A stretch of 9,557 bases of DNA, taken from the NCBI GenBank assembly GCA_002352055.1, contig DEHS01000057.1, positions 1-9,557 on the forward strand. The letters are read 5' to 3'. Of this stretch, positions 1-7,410 are shown in pieces (position 1 is the first letter of the stretch; every line of letters begins with the position of its first letter). The translations under genes and the position numbers were made by a program. The notes beneath the pieces are model-generated. The model searched no databases and was not told the DNA's origin. It worked only from the letters and a program-made list of their open reading frames with translations. The DNA is from Legionellaceae bacterium UBA2794. Lineage in GTDB: Bacteria; Pseudomonadota; Gammaproteobacteria; Legionellales; Legionellaceae.

Positions 1-20
1 AAGATGTGATCAAGAGACAG

Positions 21-203
21 GGTCAAGCCGAGGGACGTAAGAATTATTAGTAATACTATTATGGAGGGGAACAATTTGTATTGTTCATTTATCACCTATC
101 AAATTCCCAATCCAAACTCTGAAGCCAACCCCTGAACCCAACCCCTGAACCCAACCCCTGAACCCAACCCCAACCCCCATCCACTCCGTCCCTCGGCTTG
201 ACC
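21..203. repeat. 17-bp perfect inverted repeat bracketing a C-rich spacer
   Basis: GGTCAAGCCGAGGGACG at 21-37 is the exact reverse complement of 187-203, with 149 bp between the arms. The right copy sits in a fuller palindrome (stem 191-196 pairing with 202-207); the left copy lacks the matching outer half, as if it had decayed. No ORF of convincing length or transposase lies between the arms. Motifs of the CCTCGG-CTTGA-CCGAGG type resemble dispersed intergenic palindromes found in many proteobacterial genomes, so this may be two copies of a genome-wide repeat in opposite orientation. The match is seen directly; the family assignment is inference. Confidence 0.8.
112..171. repeat. 13-bp C-rich tandem repeat
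   Basis: Three perfect head-to-tail copies of CCAACCCCTGAAC lie at 125-137, 138-150 and 151-163. They are preceded by a degenerate copy at 112-124 (10 of 13 identical) and followed by a partial copy at 164-171, which runs into AACCCCC. The array is not coding in any convincing frame. On the opposite strand, the sense strand of the phaC transcript, it becomes eight closely spaced runs of three or more G. The copy number may vary between strains because the unit is short and nearly perfect. Confidence 0.9.
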
Positions 204-207
204 GAGG
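191..207 (-). terminator. Hairpin downstream of phaC, possible terminator
   Basis: CCTCGG (191-196) pairs with CCGAGG (202-207) around the 5-nt loop CTTGA. It begins about 15 bp past the phaC stop codon on the minus strand. There is no T-tract after it on that strand, and the sequence continues G-rich, so it is not a classical intrinsic terminator. It could instead be a 3'-stabilising hairpin or simply one copy of the dispersed palindrome described above. Confidence 0.3.
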
Positions 208-221
208 ATCCAGAAATCTAA

Positions 222-1973
222 TCAGCTATTAATATTTTTGAGCACATAAGTACCAGGAGCATCAACAAGCGGTTTTAATGGTAACTGGGAAAATTGCGGA
301 GCAGGTATGGTTTTGCCTGATTGCGTTTTTAACCATTTTAGCCATTCTGGCCACCAGGAGCCTTCTTTTTCTACCGAATTAATTAGCCATTCGTCTGCTG
401 AACTCTTGATGTTAGAATTCATTCGGTAACCATACTTCTTTCCCAAAGGTGAATTGATAATTCCTGCTATATGTCCTGAACCCCCGAGTACAAACTGCTT
501 TGGGCCCTTCATCATCTGAAAACCTGTATAAGTGGTTTTCCATGGGGCAATGTGGTCTTTTTCAGTCGACAGGAAAAAGGTTGGGATATCGATTTGCGTG
601 ACATCTATAGGTGTATGGTTCAGTATAATTTTTCCAGGCTTTATCAAATCATTATGTAAATACATCCAACGTAAATATTGAGAATGCATGGTTGCGGGCA
701 TATTTGTGGAGTCGCCATTCCAATATAAAATATCAAATGGAACCGGATTTTTACCTTGTAAATAATTTTTAATGAAAAAGGACCAAATCAAGTCATTTGC
801 TCTTAATGAATTAAAACTGGAAGCCATAAATTTCCCTGGCAAATAACCTTTGGAATGCATTTCTTCCTCAAGTTTCTGGATTTGTTGTTCGTCAATAAAA
901 ACCGAAATGTCACCAGGATCACTAAAATCTATCATCGAGGCTAAAAAGGTAGCGCTTCGAATGGATTTGTCTTTATGATGCTTGTCATATGCCAGAAGTA
1001 TTGATAATAAAGTACCACCAATACAAAATCCCATTGCATTGACCTGCTTTACTTTTAGTTGTTTTTTAATCGCAGTAACTGCAGCTTTAGGACCATCTTG
1101 CATATAATCGAATAAACTTTTTTTCGCATATTGCTCATCTGGATTCACCCATGAAATCACAAATACCGTAATTCCATGGCGTACCATATAATTAATAAGA
1201 GAATTGTTCGTACTTAAATCCAGGATATAGTATTTATTTATCCACGGCGGAATCATTAATAAAGGTACGGATTTAACGGTATCCGTTTGGGCAGTGTATT
1301 GAATAAGTTCCATCATATCATTACGAAAAACTACTTTTCCGGGAGTGGTTGCTATATTTTCACCCACTTTAAACGCCTTAGTATCGGTCATTTTTATCAT
1401 GAGATTGGAAGAACCTCCTTCCAAATCAGAAAGAAGATTATGTAATCCCCGAAGAAGATTTTTGCCACTGCTTTGCAACGTTTCAGTCATAATCTGAGGG
1501 TTAGTATGAACGAAATTTGCTGGAGATAAGGCATCGAGATATTGCCGGGTAAAAAACTGCAGTCTGCGCGCAGCACTTTTGTCAGCATAATCCATTTTTT
1601 CTAACAGTGAATTCATGTGTTCGCTGGCTAAAACATAGTGTTGGCTTAGTAAGTTAAAAAACGGGTTATTGAGCCAGTCTTCACTGCTAAAACGCTTATC
1701 CTCTATGGGGACGGGCGTTCCTTGCAACCAGTGAGTGAATTGAATTTGAGCTAGATTGATCGCATTCTCCCAATAAGCGACATGCATATCCCATACTATT
1801 TCTGGATTATTCAAAATAGTAGTCATCAAATGTTGAAAATGTTCGGTTAGCTCAATGTATTTTTTTATTGAATCAATCATTTGATTTGGTTTTTGTTTTA
1901 GATCAGCGATTACTTGCAAGCTCTTTTGAGCAACTGTATGCATGAGTTCACTGAGCTCTTCGTCGTGGGTCAT
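222..1973 (-). CDS. phaC: Class I poly(3-hydroxyalkanoate) synthase PhaC
   Basis: This 583-residue protein polymerises (R)-3-hydroxyacyl-CoA into polyhydroxyalkanoate on the surface of cytoplasmic storage granules. The N-terminal half matches the PhaC N-terminal domain (helical, W/F-rich, with residues such as FFNLLSQHY near 105-113). The C-terminal half is an alpha/beta hydrolase fold. The lipase-like box is G-F-C-I-G-G, giving nucleophile Cys317; Asp473 (in EKDHIAPW) and His501 (in GSGHIAG) complete the triad. Their spacing is close to Cys319/Asp480/His508 of the Cupriavidus enzyme, and the length is typical of class I. The ATG at 1973 has a strong AGGAG five bases upstream. No phaA, phaB, phasin or PhaR gene is visible, so monomer supply must be encoded elsewhere. 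The gene diverges from the suf cluster and appears intact. Confidence 0.95.
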   Translation of the reverse strand: MTHDEELSELMHTVAQKSLQVIADLKQKPNQMIDSIKKYIELTEHFQHLMTTILNNPEIVWDMHVAYWENAINLAQIQFTHWLQGTPVPIEDKRFSSEDWLNNPFFNLLSQHYVLASEHMNSLLEKMDYADKSAARRLQFFTRQYLDALSPANFVHTNPQIMTETLQSSGKNLLRGLHNLLSDLEGGSSNLMIKMTDTKAFKVGENIATTPGKVVFRNDMMELIQYTAQTDTVKSVPLLMIPPWINKYYILDLSTNNSLINYMVRHGITVFVISWVNPDEQYAKKSLFDYMQDGPKAAVTAIKKQLKVKQVNAMGFCIGGTLLSILLAYDKHHKDKSIRSATFLASMIDFSDPGDISVFIDEQQIQKLEEEMHSKGYLPGKFMASSFNSLRANDLIWSFFIKNYLQGKNPVPFDILYWNGDSTNMPATMHSQYLRWMYLHNDLIKPGKIILNHTPIDVTQIDIPTFFLSTEKDHIAPWKTTYTGFQMMKGPKQFVLGGSGHIAGIINSPLGKKYGYRMNSNIKSSADEWLINSVEKEGSWWPEWLKWLKTQSGKTIPAPQFSQLPLKPLVDAPGTYVLKNINS

Positions 1974-1978
1974 CCTGT

Positions 1979-1983
1979 CTCCT
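1979..1983 (-). promoter_or_regulatory. Shine-Dalgarno of phaC
   Basis: On the minus strand AGGAG is followed by a 5-nt spacer and then ATG. This strong site fixes the phaC start at 1973. Confidence 0.8.
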
Positions 1984-2008
1984 GAAGGCTATGAATCTAT
2001 TCTCTATT

Positions 2009-2039
2009 CTTATGTGTTTGGATCAATAGTGCAAGTCAA
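2009..2039 (-). promoter_or_regulatory. Weak candidate promoter of phaC
   Basis: On the minus strand TTGACT (2039-2034) is a good -35 match (5 of 6). The best -10 nearby is CATAAG (2014-2009, 4 of 6), at a long 19-bp spacing. It lies about 36 bp upstream of the start codon, a plausible position, but the spacing makes the call tentative. Confidence 0.3.
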
Positions 2040-2111
2040 TAATAGTCTATAAAGGATATTTCGTTTGCATATTTCCTCAACAATAAGGTAAAATTTGGTT
2101 TTTCTCGTATA

Positions 2112-2143
2112 TAGAACCGAATTAGTACTATATTTATACTATA
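2112..2143 (+). promoter_or_regulatory. Candidate promoter and operator of the suf cluster
   Basis: TATACT at 2135-2140 is a good -10 hexamer. The best -35 at 17-bp spacing, TAGAAC (2112-2117), is weak. Overlapping the -10 are two direct copies of TACTATA (2126-2132 and 2137-2143), 11 bp apart, and an inverted repeat TAGTA-N9-TACTA (2123-2141). The placement over the core promoter suits autorepression by the Rrf2 regulator encoded next. A start near 2147 would give a leader of roughly 95 nt. A clear match to the IscR type 1 palindrome was not found. The motifs are seen; their role is inferred. Confidence 0.45.
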
Positions 2144-2177
2144 GACCTGATTCAGATGATTTTCTAAAACGAGACAT

Positions 2178-2210
2178 GAAGTCCGATATCCTTTTCTTAA
2201 ATAAGACTTC
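2178..2210 (+). other. Inverted repeat in the suf leader
   Basis: GAAGTC (2178-2183) is complemented by GACTTC (2205-2210) across 21 nt, between the candidate promoter and the regulator gene. It could form a weak leader hairpin or be chance. No known riboswitch pattern was recognised in this leader. Confidence 0.25.
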
Positions 2211-2242
2211 TTTGGTACTAGATTATTCGTTGTGGGGGTGGT

Positions 2243-2704
2243 ATGCTGCGCATCAGCAAATTGGCCGATTATGGAACAGTTGTAATGGTGTATCTTGCAA
2301 AAAATCCGCAAGAGCTTTGCAATGCACGCGATATTGCCTTGCATACCCATTTGGCAGTCCCCACAGTCAGTAAAATTTTAAAACGTTTAACAGGGGCTGG
2401 CCTTCTTGGTTCGGTACGCGGAGTAACTGGAGGATACAGATTACAAAGGCCTGCCAGTGAAATATCAGTTTCTCAAATAATATTCGCTTTCGAAGAGCAT
2501 CGAGGTCTAACAGAATGCAGTTTACAGCCTAATGAATGTTCTTTGCAGGAAGTATGCAGTATTCAGGGAAACTGGCGATTAATAAGTCATGCAATTGAAA
2601 CAGCACTGGATAGTGTGAGTTTGGCTGCATTGGCAAAACCAACTCTTTTAACAAAGGATGTGAAGCGAGTTCGGGATTTAGCAACTGGAGTAAATCGTGG
2701 CTAA
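2243..2704 (+). CDS. Rrf2-family SUF operon regulator
   Basis: This 153-residue protein is a DNA-binding transcription factor of the Rrf2/IscR family, closest in style to the SUF-linked subgroup of gammaproteobacteria. A winged helix-turn-helix fills roughly residues 1-70, with the recognition helix near 39-50 and the family's wing sequence (SVRGVTGGYRL, 57-67). Three cysteines, Cys92, Cys99 and Cys105 (C-X6-C-X5-C), are likely Fe-S ligands. IscR has C-X5-C-X5-C plus His107; by hand alignment the His position is Gln108 here, and Glu43 of IscR is Ser43. The fourth ligand is therefore unclear. The ATG has a G-rich site (GGGGG, 2234-2238) four bases upstream. The gene overlaps sufB by 8 bp, so the two are co-transcribed. 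It probably represses or tunes its own operon according to cluster status. Do not confuse it with cyanobacterial SufR, which is a different family. Confidence 0.92.
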   Translation: MLRISKLADYGTVVMVYLAKNPQELCNARDIALHTHLAVPTVSKILKRLTGAGLLGSVRGVTGGYRLQRPASEISVSQIIFAFEEHRGLTECSLQPNECSLQEVCSIQGNWRLISHAIETALDSVSLAALAKPTLLTKDVKRVRDLATGVNRG

Positions 2705-4145
2705 AAGCAGTGAGCACATCAATTCTCTGCTCGATAGAGAATATCAGCACGGGTTCATAACCGATATTGAAGTGGAAACTTTTCCACCTGGTTTGGATGA
2801 GGACGTAATTCGTCGTTTGTCAGCCATTAAAGGGGAGCCTGAGTTTTTGCTAGAATGGCGTTTAAAAGCATTCAGACATTGGCTCACTATGCCTCATCCC
2901 GAATGGTCCAGTGTCCATTATCCTCCAGTGGATTATCAGTCGATTTCTTATTATTCCGCACCTAAAAATAAAAATGATGCACCCAAAAGCCTGGATGAAG
3001 TAGATCCTGAATTGCTCAGAACTTATGAAAAATTGGGTATTCCTCTAAGGGAGCAGGAATTACTGGCAGGAGTGGCGGTTGACGCAGTCTTTGATAGCGT
3101 CTCCGTAGCGACCACATTTAAAGCAAAATTAAAAGAAAAAGGCGTTATTTTTTGTCCTTTTTCAGAAGCTGTTCATGAATACCCTGAGTTATTAATGCAG
3201 TACTTAGGTTCCGTTGTGCCTTATCGTGATAACTTCTATGCTGCGCTAAATTCTGCAGTTTTTAGCGATGGTTCGTTTGTTTATATTCCCAAGGGTGTTC
3301 GCTGCCCAATGGAGCTGTCGACCTATTTTCGTATTAATGCAGCCTCAACAGGGCAATTCGAGCGTACTTTGATTGTTGCTGACGCTGATAGTTATGTGTC
3401 CTACCTGGAGGGGTGCACCGCACCGATGCGTGATGAGAATCAATTACACGCAGCAGTGGTAGAGCTTGTAGCACTTGAAGGGGCGCAAATTAAATATTCT
3501 ACCGTCCAGAATTGGTATCCTGGAGATAAAGATGGAAAAGGTGGTATCTATAATTTTGTAACCAAGCGTGGTGCCTGTCGTGGCAAGCGCTCTAAAATCT
3601 CCTGGACTCAAATTGAAACCGGTTCCGCAATTACCTGGAAATATCCAAGCGTCGTATTACAGGGTGATGATTCGGTTGGAGAGTTTTATTCAGTCGCGTT
3701 GACTAATAATTGCCAACAAGCCGATACCGGAACCAAAATGATTCATATTGGTAAAAATACTCGCTCCACTATTATTTCCAAGGGAATCAGTGCCGGTCGT
3801 GCGCATAATGCTTACCGAGGATTAGTGCGTATCGCCCCAACAGCAACGAACGCACGAAATTACACTCAATGTGATTCCATGTTAATGGGTAGTCATTGTT
3901 CTGCTCATACTTTTCCTTATATTGAAGTTAAAAATCCTACAGCGCAAGTCGAACATGAAGCGACTACCTCCAAAATTAGCGAGGAGCAATTATTTTATTG
4001 CCAGCAGCGCGGTATTGATACGGAAGATGCGGTATCCATGATTGTTAATGGCTTTTGTAAACAGGTCTTAAAAGAATTACCCATGGAATTTGCGGTGGAA
4101 GCAACAAAATTGTTAGGAATAAGTTTAGAAGGGGCAGTAGGATAA
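2697..4145 (+). CDS. sufB: Fe-S cluster assembly scaffold protein SufB
   Basis: SufB (482 residues) is the main scaffold subunit of the cytosolic SufBC2D complex, accepting sulfur and building the nascent cluster with SufD. The whole length matches the family, including GVRCPMELSTYFR (about 200-212), the beta-helix core, and the C-terminal SufC-binding part ending SLEGAVG. Residues shown to matter in E. coli SufB (Cys254, Cys405, Glu432-His433-Glu434) have counterparts Cys240, Cys392 and Glu419-His420-Glu421. Translation starts at GTG 2697, supported by GGAG six bases upstream (2687-2690); no ATG fits better. The start lies inside the end of the regulator gene (8-bp overlap), and its stop overlaps the sufC start by one base (TAATG), which suggests translational coupling on both sides. 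Confidence 0.97.
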   Translation: MAKSSEHINSLLDREYQHGFITDIEVETFPPGLDEDVIRRLSAIKGEPEFLLEWRLKAFRHWLTMPHPEWSSVHYPPVDYQSISYYSAPKNKNDAPKSLDEVDPELLRTYEKLGIPLREQELLAGVAVDAVFDSVSVATTFKAKLKEKGVIFCPFSEAVHEYPELLMQYLGSVVPYRDNFYAALNSAVFSDGSFVYIPKGVRCPMELSTYFRINAASTGQFERTLIVADADSYVSYLEGCTAPMRDENQLHAAVVELVALEGAQIKYSTVQNWYPGDKDGKGGIYNFVTKRGACRGKRSKISWTQIETGSAITWKYPSVVLQGDDSVGEFYSVALTNNCQQADTGTKMIHIGKNTRSTIISKGISAGRAHNAYRGLVRIAPTATNARNYTQCDSMLMGSHCSAHTFPYIEVKNPTAQVEHEATTSKISEEQLFYCQQRGIDTEDAVSMIVNGFCKQVLKELPMEFAVEATKLLGISLEGAVG

Positions 4146-4894
4146 TGTTAAATATAAACGAGTTACATGTTGCTATTAATGCACAAAATATCTTAAAAGG
4201 CATCAATCTTAAGGTTAATGCCGGTGAAGTCCATGCAATAATGGGCCCCAATGGCTCAGGGAAAAGCACGCTTTCTAAAGTATTGGCAGGCCATCCTTCT
4301 TATCAGGTGACCAGTGGTCATATCGATTATTTAGGTCATGATTTATTACCGCTTGCGCCGGAAGAAAGAGCGCGTGCGGGTATTTTTATGTCCTTTCAAT
4401 ATCCATTGGAAATACCAGGCGTTACCAATATTAATTTTCTCAAAGCGTCCGTTAATGCCGTGCGTAAAGGTCAGGGCAGAAATACTCTCGACGCAATTGA
4501 ATTTTTAAGTTTTATTCGGGAAAAATGCCAATTACTGGATATGGATGAAAGTTTTCTTTATCGCAGCATTAATGAGGGTTTTTCTGGCGGTGAGAAGAAG
4601 CGAAATGAAATTTTGCAAATGGCTGCCCTGGAACCCAAACTGGCCATTCTTGATGAAACAGATTCAGGCTTAGATATTGATGCGTTAAGAGTCATTTCTC
4701 AGGGAGTGAATGCCATGCGATCGCCAGAGCGGTCTATTATATTGGTCACTCATTATCAAAGACTTCTTGATTATATTGAGCCGGATTTTATTCATGTCCT
4801 TGTTAATGGTCGTATCATCAAGTCTGGCGATAAATCATTAGCGTTGGAACTTGAGGATAAAGGGTACAGCTGGCTTGAGGAAACGGAGCAGTGA
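4145..4894 (+). CDS. sufC: Fe-S cluster assembly ATPase SufC
   Basis: SufC (249 residues) is the ABC-type ATPase of the SufBC2D complex. It is soluble, and its dimerisation on ATP binding drives structural change in SufB-SufD. Visible motifs are Walker A GPNGSGKST (34-42, Lys40), Q-loop Gln85 (SFQYP), signature FSGGEKKR (146-153), Walker B LAILDET (166-172, Glu171), D-loop SGLD (174-177) and H-loop His203. These positions coincide with E. coli SufC Lys40, Glu171 and His203. The FSGGEKKRNEILQM form of the signature is characteristic of SufC rather than of transporter ATPases. The start ATG shares its A with the sufB stop. A GGGG-containing purine run (about 4129-4134) is ten bases upstream. 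The TGA stop overlaps the sufD start. Confidence 0.97.
   Translation: MLNINELHVAINAQNILKGINLKVNAGEVHAIMGPNGSGKSTLSKVLAGHPSYQVTSGHIDYLGHDLLPLAPEERARAGIFMSFQYPLEIPGVTNINFLKASVNAVRKGQGRNTLDAIEFLSFIREKCQLLDMDESFLYRSINEGFSGGEKKRNEILQMAALEPKLAILDETDSGLDIDALRVISQGVNAMRSPERSIILVTHYQRLLDYIEPDFIHVLVNGRIIKSGDKSLALELEDKGYSWLEETEQ
4885..4888 (+). promoter_or_regulatory. Shine-Dalgarno deciding the sufD start
   Basis: GGAG lies 5 nt from ATG 4894 but only 2 nt from the in-frame GTG 4891. The spacing favours the ATG as the main start. Confidence 0.6.
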
Positions 4895-6159
4895 TGAACG
4901 AGATTCTGGATTTTTATGTACAGCAGGCTAAAGCAGGGCTATCTAAAGTTTCCTGGCTTGCGGACATGCAGACTAAAGCATTAAAAGAGCTTAGCCATCA
5001 TGGCTTTCCTACTCGCCATAATGAAGAGTGGAAATATACTGCGGTTGATGCCCTTCTAAAACATCCGTTTACGCCTGCACAACAAGTAGCTGTTGATCCT
5101 GTGGATTTCGCCAAGATACCAGTAATAAATCAGTTATTCATTCAGAATGGCTTGATTGAAGGTTATGAAGAGCTCATGCAACGATTGCCTAAAGGAGTTC
5201 TTGTACTGCCTCTTGCAAGGGCGTTGGTAGAACATGCTGAACTTATCCAGCCTCTTCTTGGCAAAATTTTAAAACAGGAGCATGGTTTTCATGCCTTAAA
5301 TACGGCCATGATGCAGTGTGGAATCGTAATTTACATCCCTGCAGGGGTGCGAATTGAGCAGCCTATTGCTTTAGTTCACGCACAAAATCAAAAAGATCAG
5401 GCGCTACATTTAAGACACTTGATAATAGCGGAAGCTGGAAGTGAAATAACCTTGGTTGAACAGTACTCTGGAACAGAAGACAGTATTTATTTTACCAATA
5501 CAGTGACCGAATTATTTCTCGGCGCTGCGGCTCAGATCACTCATTATAAAATTCAAAATGAAAGTAAAGCTGCTTATCATTTAGGACATCTCTCGGTACA
5601 ACAATCAGCTGGAAGTCGATTTGCCAGTCATTCTCTAAGTTTGGGTGGAAAGCTGGTTCGCAGCGACATTACTATTAATTTAAAAGAACCTCATGCACAT
5701 TGCTTGATGAATGCTATATATGCCCCAGCAGAAGGGCAGCATGTTGATCATCATACCACTGTCAACCATCTGGTTGCGGATTGTACGAGTGAGCAAGATT
5801 ATAAAGGTATTTTAACGGGGCGGTCACGGGCTGTATTTAATGGTAAGGTTATTGTCGCTAAAGATGCGCAGCATACAAACGCCCAACAGCAAAATAAGAA
5901 TTTGCTCCTATCGGCTAATGCTGAAATAGATACTAAGCCCCAATTAGAAATTTTTGCTGATGATGTCATTTGTTCCCATGGTGCAACAGTAGGTCAACTT
6001 GATGAAGAAGCTTTGTTTTATCTCGCAACACGAGGAATTGACAGGCTTGAAGCATCACATTATTTAATCCATGCTTTTGCACAAGATAATTTAGATCTTA
6101 TTCCTCATCGTGACCTGGCAGACTGGATGGGTAATCTATTAACGCAACAGTTAGGGTAG
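4894..6159 (+). CDS. sufD: Fe-S cluster assembly protein SufD
   Basis: SufD (421 residues from this ATG) is the SufB paralogue that completes the SufBC2D scaffold and helps iron entry. It shares the SufB/SufD beta-helix core, with recognisable stretches such as VDHHTTVNHL and LTGRSRAVFNGKV in the middle-to-C-terminal half. The conserved ICSHGATVG segment gives Cys360 and His362, equivalent to Cys358 and His360 of E. coli SufD, which are implicated with SufB Cys405 in cluster formation. The N-terminal part is helical and more divergent, as usual for the family. An alternative GTG at 4891 would add one residue and overlap sufC by 4 bp; the GGAG at 4885-4888 is better spaced for the ATG. Six bases separate its stop from sufS. 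Confidence 0.95.
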   Translation: MNEILDFYVQQAKAGLSKVSWLADMQTKALKELSHHGFPTRHNEEWKYTAVDALLKHPFTPAQQVAVDPVDFAKIPVINQLFIQNGLIEGYEELMQRLPKGVLVLPLARALVEHAELIQPLLGKILKQEHGFHALNTAMMQCGIVIYIPAGVRIEQPIALVHAQNQKDQALHLRHLIIAEAGSEITLVEQYSGTEDSIYFTNTVTELFLGAAAQITHYKIQNESKAAYHLGHLSVQQSAGSRFASHSLSLGGKLVRSDITINLKEPHAHCLMNAIYAPAEGQHVDHHTTVNHLVADCTSEQDYKGILTGRSRAVFNGKVIVAKDAQHTNAQQQNKNLLLSANAEIDTKPQLEIFADDVICSHGATVGQLDEEALFYLATRGIDRLEASHYLIHAFAQDNLDLIPHRDLADWMGNLLTQQLG

Positions 6160-6165
6160 CCATAA

Positions 6166-7410
6166 ATGAATAATCATGCGCCATTAGTAGCGACACTTGA
6201 TCAGAATGAGATTAGAGGCCATTTTCCTATATTAAATCAAAAAATTAATGATTATGATTTAATTTATTTTGATAATGCTGCTACGACTCAAAAACCTCAA
6301 TCAGTTATTGATGCAATGACGCATTATTACGAACACGATAATTCTAATGTTCATCGAGGCGTTCACACCTTAAGCGTTCGCGCCACCGAGCTTTATGAAG
6401 CAGCCCGTGCCAAAGTGAAACGTTTTATTAATGCTAAATCTACTAAAGAATGTATTTTTGTTCGGGGAACCACCGAGGCGATTAATCTGGTTGCTCAAAG
6501 TTATGTCGCACCAATGCTCTCTCCAGATGATGAGATATTAATCACCCATATGGAACATCATGCGAATATAGTTCCCTGGCAAATGGTATGCAGTAAAACG
6601 GGTGCCCAATTAAAAGTGGCTCCGATATCTGTCAGCGGTGAAATTCTTCTTGAGGATTTTGCTAAAAAACTGAATAAAAATACCCGATTTGTGGCTATTA
6701 GTTATGTTTCAAATGCTCTTGGAACAATTAATCCAGTTAAAAAGATGATTGAAATGGCACACGATCATGGCGCTAAAGTACTATTGGATGGAGCTCAGGC
6801 TACAGCACATTTGCCCATAGATGTTCAGGAACTTGGATGTGATTTTTATGCTTTTTCTGGTCATAAAATGTATGGTCCTACAGGCATCGGCGTACTATGG
6901 GGCCGAGAAGAATTATTAGATGGCATGATTCCCTATCAAGGCGGTGGGGAAATGATAAATTATGTAACTTTTGCCGCTACTGAATATGCCCCTTTGCCGC
7001 AAAAATTTGAAGCAGGCACACCGAACATAGCCGGAGCAATTGGTTTAGGTGCTGCGATAGATTATTTAGGTTCTCTGGATATGAGTCTTATTGCTGAGTA
7101 CGAATTAAATTTATTAGATTATGCCACAACTGCGGTTGAGTCGATTAAAGGATTTAACATTATTGGCACTGCAAAACATAAAGTTCCGGTTATTTCTTTT
7201 GTCCATGGTAAAATTCATGCCCATGATATCGGGACAATTTTAGATAGTGAAGGCATCGCAATTCGTAGTGGCCATCATTGTGCCATGCCCCTAATGGACT
7301 TTTACGGGGTGGCTGCTACATCACGTATGTCTTTATCCTTTTACAATACAAAACAGGAAATAGATCGCTGCGTTGCAGCGCTTCAAAAAGTGAAAGAGGT
7401 ATTCGCATGA
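6166..7410 (+). CDS. sufS: Cysteine desulfurase SufS
   Basis: SufS (414 residues) is a PLP-dependent group II cysteine desulfurase, converting cysteine to alanine and holding the sulfur as an enzyme persulfide. PLP features include YFDNAATTQKP near the N-terminus (34-44), His131 in MEHHANIVPW, the DGAQATAH segment (208-215) and the Schiff-base Lys234 in SGHKMYGPTG. The catalytic Cys372 lies in RSGHHCAMPLM, the group II (SufS/CsdA) signature. Positions are offset by eight from E. coli His123, Lys226 and Cys364. Start ATG 6166 has AGGG (6153-6156) at nine bases. The last codon and stop overlap the sufU start (ATGA), so SufS and its likely sulfur acceptor SufU should be translated together. Confidence 0.97.
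   Translation: MNNHAPLVATLDQNEIRGHFPILNQKINDYDLIYFDNAATTQKPQSVIDAMTHYYEHDNSNVHRGVHTLSVRATELYEAARAKVKRFINAKSTKECIFVRGTTEAINLVAQSYVAPMLSPDDEILITHMEHHANIVPWQMVCSKTGAQLKVAPISVSGEILLEDFAKKLNKNTRFVAISYVSNALGTINPVKKMIEMAHDHGAKVLLDGAQATAHLPIDVQELGCDFYAFSGHKMYGPTGIGVLWGREELLDGMIPYQGGGEMINYVTFAATEYAPLPQKFEAGTPNIAGAIGLGAAIDYLGSLDMSLIAEYELNLLDYATTAVESIKGFNIIGTAKHKVPVISFVHGKIHAHDIGTILDSEGIAIRSGHHCAMPLMDFYGVAATSRMSLSFYNTKQEIDRCVAALQKVKEVFA

Noticed and set aside
61..135. Short plus-strand ORF starting at ATG 61, about 24 codons
   Set aside because: No ribosome binding site, composition driven by the repeat, and no recognisable sequence.
112..180. CRISPR-like reading of the C-rich repeat
   Set aside because: The 13-bp units are contiguous with no spacers, so it is a simple tandem repeat.
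2147..2242. Riboswitch or IscR type 1 site in the suf leader
   Set aside because: No known riboswitch core was recognised, and no sequence fits the full IscR palindrome on either strand.
2036..2373. Open frames on both strands across the suf promoter and regulator start (minus 2036-2350, plus 2095-2373)
   Set aside because: They overlap the well-supported regulator gene and its promoter, and the translations show no family features.
2529..2750. Minus-strand open frame across the regulator-sufB junction
   Set aside because: Antisense shadow of two firm genes with no domain signal.
4045..4269. Minus-strand open frame with hydrophobic, membrane-like stretches opposite sufB-sufC
   Set aside because: It lies antisense to conserved coding sequence, and the hydrophobicity comes from complementing those codons.
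7278..7406. N-terminal extension of sufU
   Set aside because: The frame is open but lies inside sufS, is not SufU-like, and the ATGA-overlap start at 7407 gives the normal family length.
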